From Curtobacterium sp. 458 (GTDB lineage Bacteria; Actinomycetota; Actinomycetes; Actinomycetales; Microbacteriaceae), in the NCBI RefSeq assembly GCF_030406605.1, contig NZ_CP129104.1, positions 2,493,830 through 2,557,829 on the forward strand: a stretch of DNA of 64,000 nt. The letters run 5' to 3'. The notes beneath the pieces were generated by a model that saw nothing but the letters and a program-made list of their open reading frames with translations, did not search any database and was not told the origin of the DNA. Shown in pieces: positions 35,901-43,943 of this stretch (its first letter is position 1; the number at the start of each line of letters is the position of its first letter). The position numbers and the translations under genes are program-made.

Positions 35901-36735
35901 TCAGCGAGATCGTCGTGCCCTGGAAGTCCGCCGGCGTGAGCTTGTTGTCGCGGGCGCGCTTGACGAGGTCCTCGTAGGCGGAGAGGAACTGCCCGAACGT
36001 CAGGCTCTCGGCACGTTTGATGCTCGGCACGAGGAGGGAACGGGTGCCGTCCTTCTTCGGGACGTCGATCGCGATGCCGAGTCCGACGTGGGCGGGCTCG
36101 ACCACGAACGGCTTGCCGTCGCGCTCCTCGTAGAAGACGTTCTGGCTCGGGAACTCCTTGAGGGCCTGCACCATCGCCCACCCGATGAGGTGCGTGAACG
36201 AGATCTTCCCGCCGCGGGCCCGTCGGAGGTGGTTGTTGATGACGATCCGGTTGTCGATCATGAGCTTCGCCGGGATCGTCCGGACGCTCGTCGCGGTCGG
36301 GACCGTCAGGGAGGCGTCCATGTTCGACGCCAGGGTCTTCGCCATGCCCCGGAGCGGGGTGGCCACGTCCTCGTGGGTCTCCTCGTGCTCGTCCGTGGCG
36401 TCGTTCGCCTCGGCGGGGATCGGCTGCGGCGTCGGCTGGCGCGAGGTGGTCTTCGCCTGGATCGGGCCGGACTTCGCCTCGGCCGGGGCGTCACCGGTCG
36501 CCGGCTGCTGCGTGCTCGACTGCGCGGCGGGCGTGGTCCCCGAGGGAGCAGGTGCGGACGGCGCGGGCGATGCCTGCCCGGTCTGGGAGCGGTGGAACTT
36601 CTCGAGGACCGGCCACCAGGACTCGTCGACCGAGGTCTTGTCCGCGACGAACTGCTCGTAGAGCTCGTCGACGAGCCACTCGTTGGCCCCGAATTCGCCC
36701 GCGGTCTCGTCAGTTCCGGTCAGATGGCTCGACAC
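32980..36735 (-). CDS. kgd: Multifunctional 2-oxoglutarate metabolism enzyme Kgd (E1/E2o)
   Basis: 1251 residues, the fused actinobacterial enzyme of the tricarboxylic acid cycle. Order: an N-terminal targeting-like segment (NEWLVDELYEQFVAD), an Ala/Pro-rich linker (about 50-110), the acyltransferase core (about 120-345, with YDHRVIQGAGSGEYL), then the thiamine-diphosphate E1 dehydrogenase (GMAHRGRLNVL; HGDAAMAGQGVV). In mycobacteria Kgd acts as decarboxylase, carboligase and KDH E1. The GTG start at 36735 gives the usual length. It is divergent from guaB1 with 233 bases between; a 25-bp inverted repeat lies there. Confidence 0.96.
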   Translation of the reverse strand: MSSHLTGTDETAGEFGANEWLVDELYEQFVADKTSVDESWWPVLEKFHRSQTGQASPAPSAPAPSGTTPAAQSSTQQPATGDAPAEAKSGPIQAKTTSRQPTPQPIPAEANDATDEHEETHEDVATPLRGMAKTLASNMDASLTVPTATSVRTIPAKLMIDNRIVINNHLRRARGGKISFTHLIGWAMVQALKEFPSQNVFYEERDGKPFVVEPAHVGLGIAIDVPKKDGTRSLLVPSIKRAESLTFGQFLSAYEDLVKRARDNKLTPADFQGTTISLTNPGGIGTVHSVPRLTKGQGCIIGAGALEYPAQFQGSAEKTLVELGIGKTITLTSTYDHRVIQGAGSGEYLKKVHERLIGGHGFYEGIFAALRIPYKPIQWANDINVDLAHRVNKTARVQELINSFRVRGHLMADIDPLEYRQRTHPDLEIESHGLTFWDLDREFVTGGLAGTTNAPLRDVLGILRDAYCRTTGVEYMHIQDPEQRRWVQSHIEVPYAKPSKDEQLRVLGKLNEAEAFETFLQTKYVGQKRFSLEGGESTIAFLDTLIQQAAGAGLEEVAIGMAHRGRLNVLTNIAGKTYGQIFREFEGSSLPGSVSGQGSGDVKYHVGTEGVFRASDGTAIPVTIAANPSHLEAVDGVLEGIVRAKQEKQGPGSTNVLPVLVHGDAAMAGQGVVVETLQMSQLRGYRTGGTVHLVINNQVGFTTPPESARSSVYSTDVAKTIQAPIFHVNGDDPEAVSRVAELAFAYREEFHRDVVIDLICYRRRGHNEGDDPSMTQPLMYNLIEAKRSVRTLYTEALVGRGDITQEEYDEAHRDFQDRLERAFAETHEAQTGTIPVITGDDDGAVNGLERPTSQRDDSENDVHETAVPEDLVRAVGDAHSNPPAGFSIHPKLQQLLAKRTDMTRNGGIDWAMAELIAIGSVLVEGKPVRLAGQDARRGTFVQRQAVFHDRVNGQEWLPLANLTEDQARFTIYDSLLSEYAAMAFEYGYSVERPEALVLWEAQFGDFANGAQTVIDEFISSAEQKWGQRSGLVLLLPHGYEGQGPDHSSARIERYLQLFAEDNMVIARPSTPASWFHLLRRQAWERPQKPLIVFTPKAMLRLRQATSPVEAFTNGTFEEVVDDDRQLDAGAVRRVVLHSGKVHHDLRAEAEKTGRGDVALVRLEQLAPLPLERILEVLGRYPDAEVVWAQEEPENQGAWPFVCMNLSPHLQGRPLSVASRPASAAPATGSSKRSAQEATEVIRTALGSSDQR

Positions 36736-36777
36736 AGCCGATCGCCCACTCTCCGTCGATAGATGCTCGTGTGTGTC

Positions 36778-36802
36778 GTACGCAGCAACCCTGCTGCCGT
36801 AC
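36778..36802. promoter_or_regulatory. Inverted repeat in the kgd/guaB1 divergent region
   Basis: GTACGCAGCA-ACCC-TGCTGC-C-GTAC: two 10-bp arms with one bulged base. It is 43 bases before the kgd GTG and may be an operator or a 5' leader hairpin of kgd. Confidence 0.4.
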
Positions 36803-36956
36803 TGCGTGGAAGCCTAGCCGTTCCCGGATGACCGTTCGGTGACCGCCGGACGCGATTCGTGCCTCCCGGCGGACGCCTGGCGTGTCGTGCCGGACGAGCG
36901 CGTCACCGCTCGCACCGCGGGCGCCGACGGGGCGGTCCGCACCCCCTGTGCCGCCG

Positions 36957-36962
36957 TACAGT
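36957..36962 (+). promoter_or_regulatory. Putative -10 box of guaB1 (leaderless)
   Basis: TACAGT with a 6-base gap (GGGCCC) to the ATG at 36969. Confidence 0.5.
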
Positions 36963-36968
36963 GGGCCC

Positions 36969-38408
36969 ATGAGGTTCTACGAGACGCGGCCGACGCACGA
37001 CCTGACCTACTCCGACGTCTTCCTCGTCCCCAGCCGGTCGGGGGTGACGAGCCGCTTCGACGTGGACCTCGCGGCGAACGACGGCTCCGGGGCGACGATC
37101 CCGATCATCAGCGCGAACATGAACTCGGTGACCGGGCCGCGGCTCGCCGCCACCCTCGCCCGCCGCGGCGGCCTCGGCGTCCTGCCGCAGGACATGCACC
37201 TGCAGGACCTCGACGCCGCGATCCGCTGGGTGAAGGACCAGCCGGTGGCGTTCGACACCGCGGTCGACCTCGGCGCCGACACCACGGTCGCCGAGGCGCT
37301 CGAGCAGCTCCTCCCGGTCGCCGGGCGCGGCGTCGTGGTGCGCGACGGCAGCGGTGCGTACCTCGGCTGCGTTCCCGCGACACGGCTCGGCACGGCGGGT
37401 CAGGACGCGACCCTCGGCGACCTCCTGCACGGCGCCTCCACCGGCATCGACGCCGAGGACGCCGGCACCCCTCGACACGTCTACGACGTCCTCACCGCGG
37501 CGGAGGTCGACTTCGCCCCGGTCACGAGCCACGGCCGCGTCGTCGGGACCACGAGCCCGACGAGCGCCATCCGCTCCGACATCTACACGCCCGCGGTCGA
37601 CGCCGACGGTCGTCTCCGCGTCGCCGCGGCGCTCGGCATCAACGGCGACGTCGCCGCGAAGGCGAAGGCCCTCGCCGCGGCCGGCGTCGACGTGCTCGTC
37701 CTCGACACCGCGCACGGCCACCAGGAGGGCATGCTCCGCGCCCTCGACACGGTCGCCTCGCTGGGGCTCGGCATCCCGCTCGTCGCGGGCAACGTCGTCA
37801 CCGCCGACGCGGTCGCGCACCTCGTCGGCGCCGGCGCATCGATCATCAAGGTCGGCGTCGGCCCCGGCGCGATGTGCACCACCCGCATGATGACCGCGGT
37901 CGGCCGTCCGCAGTTCTCCGCGGTGCTCGAGACCGCGGCGGCCGCGAAGTCCCTCGGCGCCCACGTCTGGGCCGACGGCGGCGTGCGCTACCCCCGCGAC
38001 GTCGCGCTCGCGCTGGCCGCCGGGGCGTCTGCCGTGATGATCGGCTCGTGGTTCGCCGGGACGCTGGAGGCACCGGGTGTGCTCCGTCGCGACGCCGCGG
38101 GCAAGGCGTACAAGGAGAGCTGGGGCATGGCGTCGGCGAAGGCCGTCCGGGAACGCTTCGAGCGACTCGACCCGTACGAGCGGGCGCGGAAGGCGCTCTT
38201 CGCGGAGGGCATCTCGTCGTCGACGATCTACCTCGACCCGGAGCGGCCGAGCGTCGAGGACCTGCTCGACATGATCACGACGGGCATCCGCAGCTCGGCG
38301 ACGTACGCGGGGGCGACGTCGCTCGCCGAGTTCCACGAGCGGGCCCTCGTCGGCATCCAGTCGGCCGCCGGCTACGAGGAGGGCAAGCCGCTGCCGGTCA
38401 GCTGGTAG
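36969..38408 (+). CDS. guaB1: GuaB1-type GMP reductase (IMP dehydrogenase-related)
   Basis: 479 residues of the IMPDH/GMPR family. Catalytic Cys in GVGPGAMCTTRM; the TIM barrel is interrupted by a CBS-domain region at about 95-205. Mycobacterial GuaB1 has been shown to be a GMP reductase that returns GMP to IMP. The EDRFxxL-type flap segments are shorter than in GuaB2. A strong hairpin follows the stop at 38411-38437. Confidence 0.9.
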   Translation: MRFYETRPTHDLTYSDVFLVPSRSGVTSRFDVDLAANDGSGATIPIISANMNSVTGPRLAATLARRGGLGVLPQDMHLQDLDAAIRWVKDQPVAFDTAVDLGADTTVAEALEQLLPVAGRGVVVRDGSGAYLGCVPATRLGTAGQDATLGDLLHGASTGIDAEDAGTPRHVYDVLTAAEVDFAPVTSHGRVVGTTSPTSAIRSDIYTPAVDADGRLRVAAALGINGDVAAKAKALAAAGVDVLVLDTAHGHQEGMLRALDTVASLGLGIPLVAGNVVTADAVAHLVGAGASIIKVGVGPGAMCTTRMMTAVGRPQFSAVLETAAAAKSLGAHVWADGGVRYPRDVALALAAGASAVMIGSWFAGTLEAPGVLRRDAAGKAYKESWGMASAKAVRERFERLDPYERARKALFAEGISSSTIYLDPERPSVEDLLDMITTGIRSSATYAGATSLAEFHERALVGIQSAAGYEEGKPLPVSW

Positions 38409-38410
38409 CG

Positions 38411-38437
38411 CGACCAGGGCGCGTGTCGCCCTGGTCG
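38411..38437 (+). terminator. guaB1 terminator hairpin
   Basis: Perfect 11-bp arms CGACCAGGGCG and CGCCCTGGTCG around CGTGT, 2 bases after the stop codon. Confidence 0.7.
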
Positions 38438-38448
38438 TGACCACAGGA

Positions 38449-38545
38449 CGGACGGGAGGCACGGTGCCAGCTGGCACCCCTCCCTCGCAAGCTCGGTCGG
38501 CGCGCCCCGCGCAACGCTTCGCGTCGCCGCTGAGCGGGGCGCGCC
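38449..38545. repeat. Two further palindromes, one of the CGGACGGGAGGC family
   Basis: CGGACGGGAGGC (38449-38460) runs into a hairpin with center GGTGCCAGCTGGCACC and outer GGGAGG/CCTCCC arms (to 38484; bulge CAC). Then arms GGCGCGCCCCGC (38499-38510) and GCGGGGCGCGCC (38534-38545) around 23 bases end near the CNNM gene stop at 38564. Together they separate convergent guaB1 and the minus-strand CNNM/CBS genes. Confidence 0.6.
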
Positions 38546-38563
38546 CGTCCGTCGTTGCGCGCG

Positions 38564-39646
38564 TCAGCGGCGTCGGGTCGCGTCCTCGACCTCGCCGACG
38601 AGCTCCTCGAGGATGTCCTCGAGGAACAGCACGCCCAGCGTGCGCCCCTCGGCGTCGAACGCCCGCGCCACGTGACGACCGGCGCCGCGCATGGTCGCGA
38701 GGGCGTCCTCGAGGTCGGTCTCGGTGTAGAGCGAGATGAGCTGCCGGATGCGCTTCGGCGGCACCGGGTCGTCGTACTCGTCCGGGCGCAGGTCGATGAC
38801 GTCCTTCACGTGCACGTAGCCCGTGGGGGAGCCGTCCTCGCCGACGAGCACGTACCGGGAGAACCCGCGCTGCGCCACAGCCCGCTCGACGTCACCCGGG
38901 GTGGCGTCCTCGGGCAGGGTGACGAGCTCGGCCATCGGCACCGCGACGTCCTTGACCTTCTTCTCGGTGAACTCGAACGCCATCCGGAGCGTGCCGCCGT
39001 TGTCGACGAGCGTGCCCTCGCGGCGGGACTGCTCGACGATCGTCTGCACCTCCTCCACGGTGAAGGCGCTGACGGCCTCGTCCTTCGGCTCGACCTTGAA
39101 CAGCCGGAGCACGCCGTTCGCGGCCTCGTTCAGCCCGACGATGACCCAGTGCAGGCCGTGGCCGATGTACCAGAGCGTCGGGACGAGCATGAGCGCGGCG
39201 CGGTCGGGCATCGAGAAGGAGATGTTCTTCGGGACCATCTCGCCGAACACGACGTGCAGGAACGACACGAGGAGCAGCGTGAACACGAAGGCGACCGTGC
39301 CGATCACCTCGACGCTCCACCCGGTGAGGTGCAGCGGCCCCTCGAGCAGGTGGTGGATCGCCGGCTCGGAGACGTTGAGGATGAGCAGCGAGCAGACCGT
39401 GATGCCGAGCTGGGTGGTGGCGAGCATGCGCGTGGCGTGCTCCATCGCCCAGAGCGTCATCTGCGCGGCCTTCGACCCGGCCTCGGCCCGTGGCTCGATC
39501 TGGGAGCGTCGGGCGGAGATCACGGCGAACTCGGCCGCGACGAAGTAGGCGTTGCCGAGCAGCAGCACGACGAGCCAGAAGATGCCCCACCAGTCGGAGG
39601 CGGACGAGGCGGACTCGCCGGCGGCGAGGACGGTGACGGTGGTCAT
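38564..39646 (-). CDS. CNNM/CBS-domain membrane protein (CorC/hemolysin-C family), second copy
   Basis: 360 residues. N-terminal CNNM (DUF21) domain with four membrane segments (about 15-200), then a paired CBS domain (about 215-355). Family members are proposed magnesium or cobalt transporters or efflux proteins; the hemolysin name is historical. The ATG overlaps the stop of the upstream paralogue as ATGA, so both form a likely heterodimer operon. Two such genes next to guaB1 are a recurring actinobacterial arrangement. Confidence 0.88.
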   Translation of the reverse strand: MTTVTVLAAGESASSASDWWGIFWLVVLLLGNAYFVAAEFAVISARRSQIEPRAEAGSKAAQMTLWAMEHATRMLATTQLGITVCSLLILNVSEPAIHHLLEGPLHLTGWSVEVIGTVAFVFTLLLVSFLHVVFGEMVPKNISFSMPDRAALMLVPTLWYIGHGLHWVIVGLNEAANGVLRLFKVEPKDEAVSAFTVEEVQTIVEQSRREGTLVDNGGTLRMAFEFTEKKVKDVAVPMAELVTLPEDATPGDVERAVAQRGFSRYVLVGEDGSPTGYVHVKDVIDLRPDEYDDPVPPKRIRQLISLYTETDLEDALATMRGAGRHVARAFDAEGRTLGVLFLEDILEELVGEVEDATRRR

Positions 39647-41052
39647 CGGGTGCCGCCCTTCGTGGTCGTGGTGTCGACGGTCGGCGTGGACTTCGTCGCG
39701 GGGATGATGATCGCGGTCGCGGGGGACTGCGCGGCGGGGGTCCCGGTCGGCTCGGGCGCGGTGGGGGTGTACCGGATCCGGTCCACCCGGCGGCCGTCGA
39801 GGCGCTCGACGCGGAAGACGCCGCCGTCGATCGCGACCTCGTCGCCGACGACGGGCAGGCGTCCGAGCGTCGACATGACGAACCCGCCGACGGTCTCGTA
39901 GGGGCCGTCCTCCGGCACGGTCACGCCGGCGCGGTCCTCGAGCTCGTCCGGGCGGAGGAGCCCGGGGAACGTCAGCCAGCCGCGGGAGCGGACCACGTCG
40001 ATGCGGGCACGGTCGTGCTCGTCGGACACCTCGCCGACGATCTCCTCGACGAGGTCCTCGAGCGTGACGACCCCGGCGGTGCCGCCGTACTCGTCGACGA
40101 CGATGACCATCTGGTAGCCGCGGCTGCGGACCTCGGCGAGCAGGGCGTCGCCGGGCATGGTCTCGGGGACCCGCTCGGCGTCGGTCATGAGGGCCCCGAC
40201 GGGGACCTCCGGACGCTTCTCGCGCGGAACGGCGACGGCCTGCTTGACGTGCACGATGCCGACGACGTCGTCCGCGTCCTCCTCGATGACGGGGAACCGG
40301 CTGAACCCGGTCTTCCGGGCGAGGGCGAGGACCGCCTCGGCGGACTCGGACACCCGGATGGTGGACAGGCGCGGCCGCGGCGTCATGACCTCGCCGGCGT
40401 CGAGCTCGGAGAACGAGATGGTCCGCTCGAGGAGCGTCGCGGTGTCCTGCTCGAGGGAGCCCTCGGACGCGGAGCGACGCAGCAGCGACGTGAGCTCCTC
40501 GGCGCTGCGGGCACCGGAGAGCTCTTCCTGCGGCTCGATGCCCATCGCCCGGAGGACAGCGTTCGCGGTGCCGTTGAGGACGGCGACGGCCGGCCTGAAC
40601 ACCGTCGTGAACGCGATCTGCAGCGGGACGACGATCTTCGCCGTCTGCAGCGGCAGCGCGAGCGCGAAGTTCTTCGGCACGAGTTCACCGAGGATCATCG
40701 AGAGCAGCGTCGCGATGACGAGCGCGACGATCGACCCGACGGTCTCGACCACGGCTTCGGGCAGCTGCATCGCGAGGAAGGGCGCCTCGAGCAGCGTCGC
40801 GATCGACGGCTCGAGCAGGTAGCCCGTGAGCAGCGTCGTCAGGGTGATGCCGAGCTGCGCGCTGGAGAGGTGCGTCGAGGTGACCTTGAGCGCACCGATG
40901 ACCGGCGCGAGGCCGGACTCGCCGCGGTCGCGACGGGCCTCGACCTCGGCGCGGTCGAGGTTCACGAGCGCGAACTCGGACGCGACGAAGACACCCGTGC
41001 CGAGCGTCAGCAGGATGCCACCGATCAGCATGACGACGTCGATCGGACTCAT
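39643..41052 (-). CDS. CNNM/CBS-domain membrane protein with CorC-HlyC tail domain
   Basis: 469 residues. CNNM domain (about 1-205), two CBS motifs (about 215-345) and the C-terminal CorC_HlyC transporter-associated domain (about 355-430; [22 protein letters not shown]). It ends in a Thr/Ala-rich disordered tail. Compared with its 360-residue neighbour it has the extra C-terminal domain, suggesting distinct subunits. Start ATG has GGGGGGTGAAG upstream. First gene of a two-gene minus-strand operon. Confidence 0.9.
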   Translation of the reverse strand: MSPIDVVMLIGGILLTLGTGVFVASEFALVNLDRAEVEARRDRGESGLAPVIGALKVTSTHLSSAQLGITLTTLLTGYLLEPSIATLLEAPFLAMQLPEAVVETVGSIVALVIATLLSMILGELVPKNFALALPLQTAKIVVPLQIAFTTVFRPAVAVLNGTANAVLRAMGIEPQEELSGARSAEELTSLLRRSASEGSLEQDTATLLERTISFSELDAGEVMTPRPRLSTIRVSESAEAVLALARKTGFSRFPVIEEDADDVVGIVHVKQAVAVPREKRPEVPVGALMTDAERVPETMPGDALLAEVRSRGYQMVIVVDEYGGTAGVVTLEDLVEEIVGEVSDEHDRARIDVVRSRGWLTFPGLLRPDELEDRAGVTVPEDGPYETVGGFVMSTLGRLPVVGDEVAIDGGVFRVERLDGRRVDRIRYTPTAPEPTGTPAAQSPATAIIIPATKSTPTVDTTTTKGGTR

Positions 41053-41202
41053 TCTTCACCCCCCGGACCGTGCGGGGAGGAGATGCTCACCGTGTGAGCG
41101 GCGGATGAGTGGGAGGGCGAAGAGGCATTCGGAGGATCGTCCACAGTGCTCATCATCGTACCGGGTGGCCGTCGGGAAGCCGAGAGGATGTACAGGGACG
41201 GC

Positions 41203-42285
41203 CTAGGCGGTCACCCGGGCCCGGTGGTACTGCTGCGGCTCGTAGTCCACGTGCACGCCGAGCTCCACCGCCGCACGCAGGGCGAACGACGGGTCGCGGA
41301 GGAACTCCCGTCCGACCATGACGACGTCGGCCTGCCCGGTCGCGACAATCTGCTCGGCCTGGAACGCGTCCGAGATCATCCCGACCGCGATCGTCCCGAT
41401 GCCGGCCTCGCGCTTGACCGCCGCGGCGAACGGCACCTGGTAGCCCGGGCCGACCGGGATGGGCGCGCTCGACACGTTGCCGCCCGTCGAGACGTCGGCG
41501 AGGTCGGCGCCGTGCTCGACTGCCCACCGCGCGACCTGCACGGTCTCCTCGAGCGTCAGGCCGCCGTCGACCCAGTCGGTCGCCGAGAACCGGACGACGA
41601 CCGGGAAGCCCTCGCCGACCTCGGCGCGGACGGCGTCGAGCACCTCGAGGAGTGCGCGGGCGCGGTTCTCGAGCGACCCGCCGTACTGGTCCTCGCGGTG
41701 GTTCGACAGCGGGGAGAGGAACTGGTGCAGCAGGTACCCGTGCGCGGCGTGCAGCTCGACGAGGTCGAAGCCGGCGTCGATCGCGCGACGAGCGGCCGCG
41801 GCGAAGGACAGCGCGACGACCCGGACGTCCTCGGCGGCCAGCTCGCGGGGCTCGGCGTAGCCGTCGAAGGACTCGGCCGACGGGGCGACGGTCTGCCACC
41901 CGCCCTGCTCGACCGGCACCGAGCCGTGCTCGGACTCCCACGGGCGGAACGTCGAGGCCTTGCGGCCGGCGTGGGCGAGCTGGATGCCGGCGGCCGCGCC
42001 CTGCGAGTGAACGAAGTCGACGATGGGACGGAAGGCGTCGCGTTGCTCGTCGTTCCACAACCCGAGGTCCTGCGGGCTGATCCGCCCCTCGGGGACGACG
42101 CCGGTCGCCTCGACCACGACCGCGCCCGCGCCGCCCTTCGCGAACGACCCGAGGTGCACGAGGTGCCACGGGGTCGGGACGCCGTCCTGGGCCTCGACCG
42201 AGTACTGGCACATCGGGGAGACCCAGATGCGGTTGCGGACGGTGAGGTCGCGGATGGTGATCGGCTCGAACAGGACGTGCGTCAC
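41203..42285 (-). CDS. NADH:flavin oxidoreductase (old yellow enzyme, NamA/YqjM-like)
   Basis: 360-residue FMN enzyme reducing activated C=C bonds. Seen: RNRIWVSPMCQYS (the Cys of the YqjM branch), GIQLAHAGRKAS, and DLVELHAAHGYLLHQFLSP, which supplies the His pair. The open frame extends upstream, but the GTG at 42285 begins at homology and has GGAGC about 10 bases before it; it overlaps the HAD stop as GTGA. Physiological substrate unknown. Confidence 0.92.
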   Translation of the reverse strand: MTHVLFEPITIRDLTVRNRIWVSPMCQYSVEAQDGVPTPWHLVHLGSFAKGGAGAVVVEATGVVPEGRISPQDLGLWNDEQRDAFRPIVDFVHSQGAAAGIQLAHAGRKASTFRPWESEHGSVPVEQGGWQTVAPSAESFDGYAEPRELAAEDVRVVALSFAAAARRAIDAGFDLVELHAAHGYLLHQFLSPLSNHREDQYGGSLENRARALLEVLDAVRAEVGEGFPVVVRFSATDWVDGGLTLEETVQVARWAVEHGADLADVSTGGNVSSAPIPVGPGYQVPFAAAVKREAGIGTIAVGMISDAFQAEQIVATGQADVVMVGREFLRDPSFALRAAVELGVHVDYEPQQYHRARVTA

Positions 42286-42920
42286 GCGGGTGCTCCTTCG
42301 GCGGTCGTCGCCGCCAGGTCCTGCAGGAAGGACCGCAGGCCGGCGGGGGACGTGTAGTGGTGACCGACCGCCCCGATCGCTTCCGCACCGGCGGCGTTCT
42401 CGGCCCTGTTGTCGACGAACACCATCTGCTCGGGCGTGATTCCCAGACGGTCGCACGTGTCGCGGTAGATGGACGGCTCGGGCTTGAGCACGTGGTCCTC
42501 GGCGCTGACGACGACGGTCTCGAACAGCGACCCCATCGGCGAACGGCGGTACGGGTCACCGAAGTCGAAGCCGGCGTTCGACAGCAGGGCCAGCCGGGTG
42601 CCGGCGTCGTGCAGCTCCTCGACGATCGCGAGGGTCTCCGGCTCGACCTCGAACCAGCCGGTGAAGTCGATCGCCCAGAACCGGTGCACGTCCGTGACGC
42701 TCCAGGTCCGACCGACCCGGGCACCGATGGCCCGCCAGTACGCCAGCACCGAGAGGTCGCCCCGGTCGAGGTCGTGCCGGAGCTCTTGGTAGACGGGGAA
42801 CAGCTCGGCAGCGGGCACGCCCGTCGCGGCGACGAGGGCGTCCCGTGACGCATGCGGCGTCCGGCTGATCACCTCCCCGTAGTCGAAGACCACCACACGA
42901 CCGGGGAGGAACAGACTCAT
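42282..42920 (-). CDS. HAD-IA-family hydrolase
   Basis: 212 residues. Motif I VVFDYGEVIS with nucleophile Asp and no second acidic residue, motif II LLSNAGFD, motif III Lys in LKPEPSIY, motif IV FVDNRAENAAGA. This set belongs to the YihX-like group of small-molecule phosphatases; the substrate is unknown. The gene shares only 24 bases with the divergent nnrD and overlaps the ene-reductase gene, so the HAD and reductase genes form an operon. Confidence 0.87.
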   Translation of the reverse strand: MSLFLPGRVVVFDYGEVISRTPHASRDALVAATGVPAAELFPVYQELRHDLDRGDLSVLAYWRAIGARVGRTWSVTDVHRFWAIDFTGWFEVEPETLAIVEELHDAGTRLALLSNAGFDFGDPYRRSPMGSLFETVVVSAEDHVLKPEPSIYRDTCDRLGITPEQMVFVDNRAENAAGAEAIGAVGHHYTSPAGLRSFLQDLAATTAEGAPA

Positions 42921-42927
42921 GCGCCCC

Positions 42928-42937
42928 ACCGTACTGT
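42928..42937. promoter_or_regulatory. Overlapping divergent -10 boxes for HAD gene and nnrD
   Basis: The 10 bases ACCGTACTGT hold TACTGT on the plus strand (42932-42937, 7 bases before nnrD) and TACGGT on the minus strand (42933-42928, 7 bases before the HAD ATG). Only 24 bases separate the two start codons, so both transcripts must be leaderless. Confidence 0.6.
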
Positions 42938-42944
42938 CGGGACG

Positions 42945-43802
42945 ATGAGCGATCCCGTGCCCTTCCGACCGTCCGACGCCGCCGCGTGGATCACCGTGCC
43001 GCACGGGGAGTCCACGAAGTACCGCCGCGGGGTGCTCGGCGTCGCGACCGGCTCCGACCGGTACCCGGGCGCGGCCGTCCTCGGGGTCGACGCGGCCGTG
43101 CACACCGGCGTCGGTATGGTCCGCTACGTCGGGCCGGACCGTGCGACCGAGCACGTGCTCACCCGCCGGCCGGAGGTCGTGTCCGGCGTCGGCCGGGTGC
43201 AGGCGTGGCTCGTCGGCTCGGGCATCTCCGCGCCGTCGCTCGACGACCTCGACCCGGCCACCGCCGACGCCTTCCGCCACGCCTCCGACGACGGCGTCCC
43301 GGTGGTCGTCGACGCGGGCGCGATCCCGCTCGTCGACCTCGGTCCGCTCGCGGTGCTCACGCCGCACGCCGGCGAGGCCGCGTCGCTCCTCGGCGAGTCC
43401 CGCGACGACGTCGAGGCGGACCCCGCAGCCGCCGCACTGCGCGCCGCCCGGCAGACCGGGAGCGTCGTGCTCCTCAAGGGCGAGCGGACCCACGTCGTGA
43501 CACCGGACGGCACCGTCGCGCTCGTCGCGTCCTCCGCCACGCCGTGGCTCGCCACCGCGGGGGCCGGGGACGCACTCGGCGGGGTGCTCGGCGCGCTCGT
43601 CGCGGCACGGCAGGGTCTCGCCGAGGCTTCCGGCCGCACCCTCACGCCGTCCGACCTGGCGCACCTCGCGGCGACGGCTGCCGTCGTGCACGGCCTCGCG
43701 GCGCGCCGCGCCTCGCGCGGCGGTCCGTTCCCGATCACCGGGCTGGCCGAGCGAGTGGGCGGCGTCGTCCGCGACCTCGCGGTCGACGGCGACGCCGACT
43801 GA
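42945..43802 (+). CDS. nnrD: ADP-dependent NAD(P)H-hydrate dehydratase
   Basis: 285-residue ribokinase-like protein that repairs hydrated NAD(P)H. Motifs GVLGVATGSDRYPGAAVLG (N-terminal sugar-kinase-like), LLKGERTHVVTPDG and the anion-hole GAGDALGGVLGAL near residue 205-217. Most bacteria fuse this to an epimerase; here it is a stand-alone dehydratase of the NnrD/YjeF C-terminal type. Divergent from the HAD gene. Confidence 0.9.
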   Translation: MSDPVPFRPSDAAAWITVPHGESTKYRRGVLGVATGSDRYPGAAVLGVDAAVHTGVGMVRYVGPDRATEHVLTRRPEVVSGVGRVQAWLVGSGISAPSLDDLDPATADAFRHASDDGVPVVVDAGAIPLVDLGPLAVLTPHAGEAASLLGESRDDVEADPAAAALRAARQTGSVVLLKGERTHVVTPDGTVALVASSATPWLATAGAGDALGGVLGALVAARQGLAEASGRTLTPSDLAHLAATAAVVHGLAARRASRGGPFPITGLAERVGGVVRDLAVDGDAD

Positions 43803-43834
43803 CGTCGGGCCCGCCGCCAGGGACGCGACCGCCT

Positions 43835-43882
43835 GACGGCCGGGAGGCGCGGGTCGGGCCCGCACCGCGCCTCCCGGCCGTC
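43835..43882. terminator. Strong palindrome after nnrD
   Basis: 18-bp arms GACGGCCGGGAGGCGCGG and its exact complement around a 12-base loop. It is a GGGAGGC-type palindrome with the CGGCCGGGAGGC variant. It probably ends nnrD transcription. Confidence 0.65.
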
Positions 43883-43931
43883 GAGCGGTCACCTCCGGCA
43901 CCCCTGTCGGGGTTCCCGCACGCTGGGTCGG

Positions 43932-43937
43932 TACGCT
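43932..43937 (+). promoter_or_regulatory. Putative -10 box of the GT87-like gene (leaderless)
   Basis: TACGCT with 6 bases (CGTCCG) to the GTG start at 43944. Confidence 0.5.
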
Positions 43938-43943
43938 CGTCCG

